Part shown: positions 25,258-32,568 of the stretch, piece by piece | Layout: each line of letters begins with the position of its first letter | Numbering within the stretch: the first letter of the stretch is position 1 | Origin: Paracoccus aerodenitrificans | GTDB lineage: Bacteria; Pseudomonadota; Alphaproteobacteria; Rhodobacterales; Rhodobacteraceae | Assembly: GCF_027913215.1 (NCBI RefSeq) | Contig: NZ_CP115780.1 | Coordinates: forward strand, 134,274-198,273 | Length of the DNA: 64,000 nt | Direction: 5' to 3' | Notes under the pieces: model-generated | What the model saw: the letters and a program-made list of their open reading frames with translations, nothing else | Database searches by the model: none | Told to the model about the DNA's origin: nothing | Made by a program: the position numbers and the translations under genes

Positions 25258-26439
25258 TCAGCTGGAGACGAGGCTGGCCTTCTCCGGGTCATACCGAAAC
25301 TTGGTAATCGTGCCGTCCTTGATCTTCTGGACCGCCTCGTCGATGACGAATAGCGGCACCAGGAACCACTCTCGGGGCATCACGGGACGGCCGAACCGAT
25401 CCGGAATTTCGATGTCGAGCTGTGCAGTTCCGAAAATCCGGTGGATCAGGTTTTCAAGCCGGGTCTGGTTGATGTTGTAGAGCTCATAGGTCGCCACAAC
25501 CTCGACCGGCGCCATCAGGAACGTCGGTTGAAGATGCGCACCGGCAATCCTCTTCTCGACACCCAATGTGGTCACGCCAATCTTGTGCACCAAGTCCCGG
25601 TTCTCGGACACCATCGGATGATCGGACTTGCTGCGCAGAACATAGATCGTGCCGGTGGTGCTGTCGCCTTCTTCGGGGGCGTCCGCGAACAACGGCCCCG
25701 CGACGGACTCGGTGATCCTCCGACCGGATTCATCCTTGTTCAAAGCTCGTTGGAGCGAACGCATCAGCATTCTGCTTTCCGTGCCATTGTCGAAAATCAC
25801 GCGCAGACGGGCATCTGTCCGTCCTTGATCAGTGAGAGTCTCCTCGCCCATCTCCGCGACATAGGCTTTTTGCCCCTCAACGATGAAGAAACGGCCCTTC
25901 TGGATCTCGGCCTTCAGCTCGAAGGGGCGGGTTTCACGCTGCCCGGAATCCAGTTCACGCTGCACCTTCTCGAATAGCGGTTGGAAGGTCTCGAAATCCT
26001 CACATCGCTGACGGTTCGCGATGTCCTCCGCCTCCTTGCGTTCGGCGTTCGAGCGGACATGCTTCAACTCGGTGATAGGGGAGGCTTCGACCTCGACACC
26101 AAGCGCGGCAAGCAACGCATCATCATCCAGATCGTCGGCAACTGGCGTCATCTCGGCTCCGGACAGAAGGCCACCAGCGTCGAGGTCGGCAAGAAGGTCA
26201 GCGGCTTCCGGCAGCTCCCGCAGCCGTTGAAGACGCACGGCATAAAGGCGTTCGAAAATATCGCCGTCCTCGGAATGCTGAGGCAGGCGTCCATGCTCGG
26301 CGACGAATTTCTGGATGTCCTCGAAGCCCGCAATGATCCGTTCCTCGCGGGGCGTCCGCGTGACTTGCTTCTTCTTCTCGACCTCGATCCCCAGCTCGGA
26401 CAGCAGGGCGTCGTCATCATCGGTGAACATGTTAGCCAT
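25258..26439 (-). CDS. T5orf172 / GIY-YIG-type nuclease domain protein of the defence operon
   Basis: A 393-residue protein. The N-terminal half is acidic and charged, with two similar short blocks, DDDDALLSELGIEVE near residue 7 and DDDALLAALGVEVEA near residue 104, so it is internally repeated. The C-terminal part (about 265-365) fits the T5orf172 branch of the GIY-YIG nucleases: GTIYVLRSKSDHP, then HKIGVTTLGVEKRIAGAHLQ, and TRLENLIHRIFG with a conserved Glu. It is the last gene of the operon and overlaps the helicase by eight bases. It probably provides DNA cleavage or nicking for the system. Confidence 0.75.
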   Translation of the reverse strand: MANMFTDDDDALLSELGIEVEKKKQVTRTPREERIIAGFEDIQKFVAEHGRLPQHSEDGDIFERLYAVRLQRLRELPEAADLLADLDAGGLLSGAEMTPVADDLDDDALLAALGVEVEASPITELKHVRSNAERKEAEDIANRQRCEDFETFQPLFEKVQRELDSGQRETRPFELKAEIQKGRFFIVEGQKAYVAEMGEETLTDQGRTDARLRVIFDNGTESRMLMRSLQRALNKDESGRRITESVAGPLFADAPEEGDSTTGTIYVLRSKSDHPMVSENRDLVHKIGVTTLGVEKRIAGAHLQPTFLMAPVEVVATYELYNINQTRLENLIHRIFGTAQLDIEIPDRFGRPVMPREWFLVPLFVIDEAVQKIKDGTITKFRYDPEKASLVSS

Positions 26440-28474
26440 TCATCGACTCCTGCTTCATGCGCGTGAGGAAGGCCACGCCTTCGGCCATGCGTTTCTCCCA
26501 GGCATCTGTGGAGGTCAATGACGGCAGCCGCCCGCGCTCCTGCTTGAACTTCACAGCACGCTTGGCGAGGTCTCGGGCTTCCTCCGGGGACAGCTTGATC
26601 TTCTTGGCCTCGATCACCGCGGCCACCTCTTTCAGGCTCTCCTCGCTCATGGTCTTGGCAAGGATTGCATAGGCTTCGCTGAACGGATTGATCCGGTCGA
26701 TCAGGTCGATATCCAGCTCCTTGACGCTCATGGCGAACTGGCGAACGCCATCGACAAAAGCGGTGTTGGATGGCGCATCGGTGCCATCCCCCAACAGCGT
26801 CTTCTTGGCCTGCTGCGTGAAATTCATCGCGGCAATGGCGTGTTGGCGCACGGCCTCCTGATCCGCCTCGTCCAGCTCGGGATACTTGTCGCGAACGATC
26901 TTGCCCATTTTCACCTGGGTCAGCTCTTCCGGCACCATTTCCTCATCGAACAGCCCGCGCTCGATCGCGGTCTTGTCCTGCACGAAGGCTGTAATGACCT
27001 CGTTCAGATCGTTCTCGCAGATACGGTTGGCTTCGGGGCTCTTGGGCTGGGTCAGGCCCTTGATCTCGATCTGGAACGTGCCCTTCTGCTCGTTGAAGCC
27101 CACATTGCACTTGCTGTCGTCGTAGCCGTTCTCGCCATAATCGAAGCCGTCCTGCGCCGTGTTGGCCGGAGTCTTCGGCTTGAACTCGAACTTGGGCGTC
27201 AGCACCTGCTCCATCAGCAAGCTCGCCGCGATGGCCTTCAGCGTGTCGTTGACGGCTTCGCGCACCGCTTCCTCCGAGGCATCAGGTTCGGCGATCAGGT
27301 TGGTGAATCGCGCGTGCGTCTTGCCCTTTGCATCCCGCGTGGCCCGTCCGATGATCTGCACGATCTCCGTCAGACTCGACCGATAACCCACGGTCAGGGC
27401 GTGCTCACACCAGATCCAGTCGAAGCCTTCCTTCGCCATCCCAAGCGCGATGATGATGTCCACATGATCGCGATTGTTCTTCTGGCTCGGGTCCTTGAGA
27501 GAGGCGGAAACCTTGTCCCGCTTGGCCGGGTCATCATCCACCAGGTCGGCGATCCTCAACACCTTGCCATCGGGGCGCTTCACCAGTTGGAAGCCCGTGG
27601 CCGGATCGGTGCCCTGCCAATCGCCCAAGGCGTCGATGATATGCTCGACCTCCCTATGCTTGTCCTTCGTGCTTTCGCGCGAATTGACGTTCGGGATGTG
27701 CAGGATCGTCTTCTCGGTCGGGTCCAGCACCTTCAGCAGCTCGTCGGCATAGGAGCCGCTGTAGAAGAAATACCCGATGTCGAGCGTCTTCAGGTAGGTG
27801 TAGCCGCTGAGCTGTTCGTAATAGGTGTAGGTCACGGTCTCGAACCGCGCCTCATCCTCGGGCGACAGAACGGCCTCGGTGTCACCACGGAAATACGATC
27901 CGGTCATCGCGACCACATGCGCCTTGTCACGGGCGATCAGGGTGCCAAGATGCGCCCCCAGCTTGTTGACAGGGTTGGCCGAGACATGGTGGAACTCGTC
28001 CACCGCGATCAGCCGGTCATCGAAGGCCTCGATCCCGAACTTGTCGACGGCAAAGCGGAAAGTGGCGTGGGTGCAAACGAGGATCTGGTCGTCGCCTTCC
28101 AGAAACTTGCCGACCGCCCCGACCTTGCCGCTGTCACCACCGGGCGCGTTGCAGAGGTTCCAGCGCGGCGCGACGGTCCAGTCGGCCCAGAAGCCGAACT
28201 TCGACAGCGGCTCATCGGCGAAGCTCGATCCGATCGACTTCTCCGGCACCACGATGATGGCCTGCTTCAGACCCTGATTGTGCAGCTTGTCTAGCGCGAT
28301 GAACATCAGCGCCCGGCTTTTCCCCGAGGCGGGCGGCGACTTGATCAGCAGGTATTGCTCCCCCCGCTTTTCATAGGCGCGCTCCTGCATGGTGCGCATT
28401 CCAAGCTCGTTGGACTTGGTGGAGCTGCCATTGGCCGGATAGGAAACGGAAACAGAGGGAACAGACTTGGTCAT
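26432..28474 (-). CDS. Superfamily 2 helicase/translocase (ResIII type) of the defence operon
   Basis: About 680 residues. Motifs are Walker A KSPPASGKSRAL, motif Ia IIVVPEKSIGSSF, a DEAH-box variant IAVDEFHHVSA, motif III AMTGSYFRGD and motif VI VQIIGRATRDAKGK. The C-terminal half (about 400-680) is a helical, charged region with no recognised domain. It resembles ResIII-like ATPases of restriction and DISARM-type systems. The start at 28474 overlaps the previous stop (ATGA); the frame is open 19 codons further but without support. It presumably moves along DNA and couples target recognition to cleavage. Confidence 0.85.
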   Translation of the reverse strand: MTKSVPSVSVSYPANGSSTKSNELGMRTMQERAYEKRGEQYLLIKSPPASGKSRALMFIALDKLHNQGLKQAIIVVPEKSIGSSFADEPLSKFGFWADWTVAPRWNLCNAPGGDSGKVGAVGKFLEGDDQILVCTHATFRFAVDKFGIEAFDDRLIAVDEFHHVSANPVNKLGAHLGTLIARDKAHVVAMTGSYFRGDTEAVLSPEDEARFETVTYTYYEQLSGYTYLKTLDIGYFFYSGSYADELLKVLDPTEKTILHIPNVNSRESTKDKHREVEHIIDALGDWQGTDPATGFQLVKRPDGKVLRIADLVDDDPAKRDKVSASLKDPSQKNNRDHVDIIIALGMAKEGFDWIWCEHALTVGYRSSLTEIVQIIGRATRDAKGKTHARFTNLIAEPDASEEAVREAVNDTLKAIAASLLMEQVLTPKFEFKPKTPANTAQDGFDYGENGYDDSKCNVGFNEQKGTFQIEIKGLTQPKSPEANRICENDLNEVITAFVQDKTAIERGLFDEEMVPEELTQVKMGKIVRDKYPELDEADQEAVRQHAIAAMNFTQQAKKTLLGDGTDAPSNTAFVDGVRQFAMSVKELDIDLIDRINPFSEAYAILAKTMSEESLKEVAAVIEAKKIKLSPEEARDLAKRAVKFKQERGRLPSLTSTDAWEKRMAEGVAFLTRMKQESMNG

Positions 28475-28884
28475 GCGGAAATCCTGTAGTCTTGCAAATA
28501 GGTGATGGCCCATGCTGGCGGGCTGGGCCAACTGCGGAAACCTTTGTCATGCCAAGTCACGCTGGCATCCCCGATCAGTCCATTCGTCTCCAGATGCCGA
28601 ACAAAGGCATCATGGTCATAGAGATAGGCCTCATCGCCGTGCAGGAAGGCGACGTAGATCTGCTTGCCGAGGTACTTCCGGTCGATGACCAGTCGCCCCT
28701 TCAACTGCACCTTGAGGAAGGTTTCACCATCGATGTGAACCGCGATGAAATCGGCCCCCTGCCAATCATCCGTCAGGCGAATGCAATTGAAGCCGTAATC
28801 CGCCAAGCGGGCCGCAAGCTTGTGAAAGTTGTAGTTTTCCCGCTGTCGGGAGTTGAGGTCGGCATAGGGGACACGGGCGAACAT
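28471..28884 (-). CDS. Small PD-(D/E)xK-like protein of the defence operon
   Basis: A 137-residue protein without a family I can name. The segment DDWQGADFIAVHIDGE followed by TFLKVQLKGRLVIDRKY has the pattern of a PD-(D/E)xK nuclease core with Gln in place of the acidic residue (D...QLK), preceded by an N-terminal helix (NFHKLAARLADYGF). Its start is one base after the methyltransferase stop, and its stop overlaps the helicase start. It could be the cleavage or specificity partner missing from the methyltransferase. The fold assignment is a motif-level guess. Confidence 0.55.
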   Translation of the reverse strand: MFARVPYADLNSRQRENYNFHKLAARLADYGFNCIRLTDDWQGADFIAVHIDGETFLKVQLKGRLVIDRKYLGKQIYVAFLHGDEAYLYDHDAFVRHLETNGLIGDASVTWHDKGFRSWPSPPAWAITYLQDYRISA

Positions 28885-28885
28885 C

Positions 28886-31621
28886 TCAGGCCGGAACCTT
28901 CGTCGTCATCTTGGTGTACATGTCGAAGAGCTTTTCGAGGCGTTCGGTGTCGTTCTTGAAGCGGCGGCCAATGTAGATGCGTTCCAGGGTCTCGTCGTTG
29001 CGGTCATGGGCTGCGCGGAGGTTGGCAGGCATCTTTTCGGGGTCGTAGAGGTCCGCGATGGTGGCCGGGAAATGCGCCTCGCGCGCCAGAAGGATGTCTT
29101 CTGCGCAGCGGGTCAAGTCTTCGCGGTTTTTCTCGGTCAACTTGGGCACGGGGAAGGTGTTCCACACCAATGTACTGGAGTATCGGTAGTCGGACTTAAT
29201 CCTACCGGCTACCGCACGAACCCAAACCATATGAAGACTAGATGATACGACAGAAAAGTCGAACATCTTTGATCCGTATATAGCGGATGCAGAATCCGCT
29301 ATAACCTGATGCTTGCCGTTCATGATACCAGCGGTCACATAGTCTCTGCGCTCAGAAAAATGCCTAGGAATAACCATGCTCATTTGAGTGGTGTGAGGCG
29401 TGAACACAAATCGATGCGGGGTATTTGCATTTTGGTTTGCTTGCTGGCCCCTGCTCTCAAATCGAAGGTGAAAAACAGCATCTAACCGACGGCGAACTTC
29501 CGGAATATCCTCGGCATACTTCCGCTGCCGATCCTCAATCCATAGGCAAAATCTTCGCGTTCCCCTGATATATTCAGCGGAACCTATGTACTCTCGAATA
29601 AATTCTTTCGCTTCGGGATGGCTTGAGATCAATGCGTCTCTCTCGTCGCCACTAAGGATTAAATTGCCACCGTCCGTTGGCTTGTTTCCATAGTCCATCT
29701 TCGAAAGATCATGGATAGCTTTGGTGGACTTTTTCACCACAACCTTTGATCCTGGGACTAAGTAAGGGCCAATTACTGAAACTTCTTGAACCTGATCACC
29801 CGAGTATAGCTTGGAAATTTGTCTCCCGTATGGGGACAAGCCTACGATCACGACCGTTACTGCCGCCTTATTGCTAGCAAGGTTACTCCATAGGAAGGAG
29901 GTATGTGCAAAATGAATATGGTTATCCTCATGGAAAATAAGCGGCCACAGCATAGCAACCTGCTCGCCCTGAGTGATAGAATTCGTCGTAACAAAAGCTG
30001 ATGACGATCCGCTTACTCTGTTGAAGATAGCCGCTTTATACATGAAGGCAGCAACATAATCCAAATCTTTGTACTTTTTGAAGACATCCTCAAAAATCCT
30101 TCTCATATCCTCCTTTTGATCGGTCGTTTGGTTAACACTTCCTTGGTAGGGAGGATTTGCACAAATGTATGTCTCACCGCCTTCGTTCTCAAAATCAATC
30201 TGCGCCTGATCCAATGGCGTCTGAAACAGATCGTCCGCGCTCACCTTTACACCCGTCCCGGTCGGCGGACAGATCGACAGCCAGTCGAGCCGAAGCGCGT
30301 TGCCGCAAGTGATCCAGTTCTGACTGTCCAGCGGCAGGAACTCGGCCAAGGCTTCTTTCTGACCGCGATAGGTCACGTCGCACTGGTATTCCGCGATGAT
30401 CAGCGCCAGACGGGCGATCTCGGCCGAGAAATCCCGAATCTCGATGCCGCGAAAATTGGTCAGGGGGATGTCCGTCTTGCGATCGGCCTCGCCCCGGCGG
30501 CGGTTGATCTCGGCCTCGATCGCACGGAGCTGCTTGTAGGCGATGACAAGGAAGTTGCCCGACCCGCAGGCGGGGTCGAACACCCTGATCTTGGCAATGC
30601 GACCCCGCAGGTTCGAGAGCTTGCGGGCATTTTCGCCCGCCTCCTCCAGCGCGGCGTTCAGGTCATCGAGGAAAAGCGGGTTCAGCACCTTCAGGATGTT
30701 CGGCACGGAGGTGTAGTGCATGCCCAAGACAGAGCGTTCGCCCTCATCCGCGACCGCCTGGATCATCGAGCCGAAGATGTCGGGGTTGATCTTGGTCCAG
30801 TCCAGCCCGCCGATATGGCTGAGGTAACGCTGCGCGATCTTGGAGAAACGCGGCACCTCGGTCGAGCCGGAGAACAGCCCGCCGTTCACATAGGGGAAGG
30901 CATCGGCCCAGCGGGGCAGGTTGGCGCTGGCGCGGTCCTTTGTCGCCACGTTCATCGCGCGGAAAATCTCGCTGATGACCTCATGCGTGTTCGTGCCGTC
31001 CCGGTTCGACATGCGGTCGATCGTGCCGGTGAACAGGTCGGCGGTGGTGATGATGTCGGTATCTTCCGCGAAGAAGCAGAAGATCAGCCGCGCCATGAAG
31101 TGGTTCATGTCATGCCGACGCTCAGCCTTGCCCCAATCGGGGTTGTCCTTCAACAGCTCGACATAGAGGCGGTTCAAGCGGCCCGTCGCCTTGATGTCAA
31201 AGGCGCTTTCCTTGATTTGCTTGACGGTCGAAATGCCCGCGAGGGGAAGGAAGACGCCAAAGCTGTCGGGGAAGTCCTTGTAAGCGCAGGCCACGGTGTC
31301 GCCACCGATCAGGTCTTCGGCCTCGAAGGTCTGGCCGTCGGTGGCGAGGATGAACTTGGCCTTGTGTTTGGTCGTTGCGGGGCTGTCCTTCAGCGCGGCG
31401 AGGGTCTGGGAGACCTCACCCGGCGCGCAAGTTGCCATGTGGATGTTGTTGCGTTGCAGAACGCCGCCCAAGTCCGACTTGTTGGTGTCGCCCTTGCGCA
31501 GCTTCTTGATCTCAGTCGCCTTGCGCCCGAAGGCCTCAAGGAAGGCATAGGGAAATTCCGCCGCATCAAACGGAGCCTCGGCTAGGTCAGAAATGGCCTG
31601 TTCGATTTCAACCGGGTTCAT
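28886..31621 (-). CDS. MmeI-like adenine-specific DNA methyltransferase (nuclease motif not visible)
   Basis: A 911-residue protein with MmeI-like architecture: N-terminal domain (about 1-170), helical spacer (170-330), class I methyltransferase (330-500) with SAM motif VFDPACGSGNFLVIAY and catalytic CANPPYQG, target-recognition region (about 550-800) and C-terminal helical cap. It would methylate adenine N6. In MmeI itself, the N-terminal domain carries a D-x(n)-ExK nuclease site; here the corresponding stretch (LATDGQTFEAEDLIGGDTVA) has no ExK. The middle of the gene (about 29170-30190) is far more AT-rich than the rest, as if the recognition region had been exchanged. Its start overlaps the HigA-like stop by four bases. 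Confidence 0.85.
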   Translation of the reverse strand: MNPVEIEQAISDLAEAPFDAAEFPYAFLEAFGRKATEIKKLRKGDTNKSDLGGVLQRNNIHMATCAPGEVSQTLAALKDSPATTKHKAKFILATDGQTFEAEDLIGGDTVACAYKDFPDSFGVFLPLAGISTVKQIKESAFDIKATGRLNRLYVELLKDNPDWGKAERRHDMNHFMARLIFCFFAEDTDIITTADLFTGTIDRMSNRDGTNTHEVISEIFRAMNVATKDRASANLPRWADAFPYVNGGLFSGSTEVPRFSKIAQRYLSHIGGLDWTKINPDIFGSMIQAVADEGERSVLGMHYTSVPNILKVLNPLFLDDLNAALEEAGENARKLSNLRGRIAKIRVFDPACGSGNFLVIAYKQLRAIEAEINRRRGEADRKTDIPLTNFRGIEIRDFSAEIARLALIIAEYQCDVTYRGQKEALAEFLPLDSQNWITCGNALRLDWLSICPPTGTGVKVSADDLFQTPLDQAQIDFENEGGETYICANPPYQGSVNQTTDQKEDMRRIFEDVFKKYKDLDYVAAFMYKAAIFNRVSGSSSAFVTTNSITQGEQVAMLWPLIFHEDNHIHFAHTSFLWSNLASNKAAVTVVIVGLSPYGRQISKLYSGDQVQEVSVIGPYLVPGSKVVVKKSTKAIHDLSKMDYGNKPTDGGNLILSGDERDALISSHPEAKEFIREYIGSAEYIRGTRRFCLWIEDRQRKYAEDIPEVRRRLDAVFHLRFESRGQQANQNANTPHRFVFTPHTTQMSMVIPRHFSERRDYVTAGIMNGKHQVIADSASAIYGSKMFDFSVVSSSLHMVWVRAVAGRIKSDYRYSSTLVWNTFPVPKLTEKNREDLTRCAEDILLAREAHFPATIADLYDPEKMPANLRAAHDRNDETLERIYIGRRFKNDTERLEKLFDMYTKMTTKVPA

Positions 31622-31896
31622 GGGGTCTGCCTCATAAATGGCTGGACTTCGATCTCATGGGCGCGCGCCATGACCGTCTCCAGCTCGTGGTTCATTTGTC
31701 GTTCCATCCAGGAGCGGGCTGAGGTGCCGAACGCCTTCTCAAGGCGAAGCGCCATCTCTGGCGAGATGCCAGATCGCCCGTTCAGGAGGTTGCTGAGGGT
31801 CTGACGGTTGCATCCGAGCACCTGTGCGGCGTCGGTGACGGACAAGCCGTTGGGGTCAAGACATTCTTGGCGAACAAGGATTCCGGGATGGGTCAC
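31618..31896 (-). CDS. HigA-family helix-turn-helix regulator
   Basis: A 92-residue XRE-type protein of the HigA branch: HPGILVRQECLDPNGLSVTD, DAAQVLGCNRQTLSNLLNGR, then GISPEMALRLEKAFG. No HigB toxin gene is adjacent; instead it heads the methyltransferase-helicase operon. The start is set at GTG 31896, preceded by AGGAG at five bases. The open frame runs to 31947, but that would place coding sequence over the operator. It probably acts as an autorepressor timing expression of the operon, like controller proteins of restriction systems (inferred). Confidence 0.8.
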   Translation of the reverse strand: MTHPGILVRQECLDPNGLSVTDAAQVLGCNRQTLSNLLNGRSGISPEMALRLEKAFGTSARSWMERQMNHELETVMARAHEIEVQPFMRQTP

Positions 31897-31903
31897 GTCA
31901 GCT

Positions 31904-31926
31904 CCTACAGTTGACACGACTGTAGG
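31904..31926. promoter_or_regulatory. Operator-like inverted repeat before the HigA-like gene
   Basis: CCTACAGT-TGACACG-ACTGTAGG: a perfect 8-bp inverted repeat with a 7-bp centre, directly upstream of the ribosome site. The right size and place for autoregulation by the XRE protein. Confidence 0.6.
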
Positions 31927-32078
31927 GTGACAATTGACGGTTATCAATCCAGCTTCAGGGTTGCTTAGGATCTCTAAATGATGGCGTATTTGCGTACTTC
32001 ATTGCGCGCAATAGGTAGCCAAATGCAGCAGAGATAACGGGATGCAACAAATACTCAAGCGGGAAGCATAAGATGACT

Positions 32079-32100
32079 AACAAGGTGCGGGATTCGAACG
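32079..32100 (-). other. tRNA 3'-end-like fragment
   Basis: Read on minus, GCGTTCGAATCCCGCACCTT resembles the T-loop and acceptor end of a tRNA, but the expected T-stem does not pair well and no cloverleaf extends upstream. It may be a recombined att remnant left by an integrated element. Coincidence is possible. Confidence 0.25.
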
Positions 32101-32115
32101 CCGCAACGCAGTCCC

Positions 32116-32208
32116 TATCTCAAGGCAACCCTGACAGCCATCGCCAACGGCCACCCGCAAAGCCGCATCGACGACCTGCTGCCATGGAACTTCAAACCGT
32201 CAAGCTAA
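32116..32208 (+). pseudogene. IS66-family transposase, extreme C-terminal fragment
   Basis: The last 30 codons: YLKATLTAIANGHPQSRIDD then LLPWNFKPSS and a stop, the standard IS66 TnpC ending. The rest is missing; the fragment abuts the truncated NuoE-like gene. Confidence 0.65.
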
Positions 32209-32486
32209 GCCGACCGTGATGTCCTGCGAACGCTTACGAAGGTCGCGACCTCGTACACCTCGGCTTGGCCGATACGCAGCAGGTCCGCAAGCGCACGCAG
32301 ATGCGCCGCCGAGATGTGCCCATGCGTGCGCTGAAGCGCGTGGAGGTGTTCGATCAGGCGATCCCGCACAGGCTCCGCGTCGATGAGCGCGCGGACCTCG
32401 GACAGCGCCGCCTCGTCCAGCATCCGGCCCCGGGTCTTGGCGACGGATCGCCCCTCTCGCGGCAGGCCCGCGGCCAGTTCCGTCAT
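32205..32486 (-). pseudogene. NuoE-like N-terminal fragment of an NAD-linked dehydrogenase (formate dehydrogenase/NuoEF type)
   Basis: About 80 genuine codons from ATG 32486 (AGGGAGC upstream): RGRMLDEAALSEVRALID, then LIEHLHALQRTHGHISAAHL and AEVYEVATF. This is the helical start of the NuoE/FdsG thioredoxin-like [2Fe-2S] domain, ending just before the expected first Cys region. The IS66 remnant follows directly, so the cluster ligands and any NuoF part are lost. It is downstream of and codirectional with the TRAP gene. Confidence 0.6.
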
Positions 32487-32568
32487 CAGAAGCTCCCTTG
32501 CTCCGGATGCAGGCGGAGAAGATCTGTCGCCTTGGCCCTGTCCGGCCCGAGGGTGCACTCCGCCTGCG

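Noticed and set aside
26840..28294. A 484-codon plus-strand frame opposite the helicase
   Set aside because: The helicase strand has Walker A, DEFH and QxxGRxxR motifs; the antisense frame has none.
30116..31585. A 489-codon plus-strand frame opposite the methyltransferase
   Set aside because: Shadow frame. The methyltransferase motifs lie on the minus strand, and the plus frame ends where base composition changes.
25258..31926. DISARM or BREX as the identity of the defence operon
   Set aside because: No DrmB, DrmC, PglZ, BrxC or BrxL-like gene is present, and the helicase and methyltransferase types differ from the hallmark genes of those systems.
32079..32180. A complete tRNA gene
   Set aside because: Only a T-loop-like string is present. 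No anticodon arm or acceptor pairing could be built around it.
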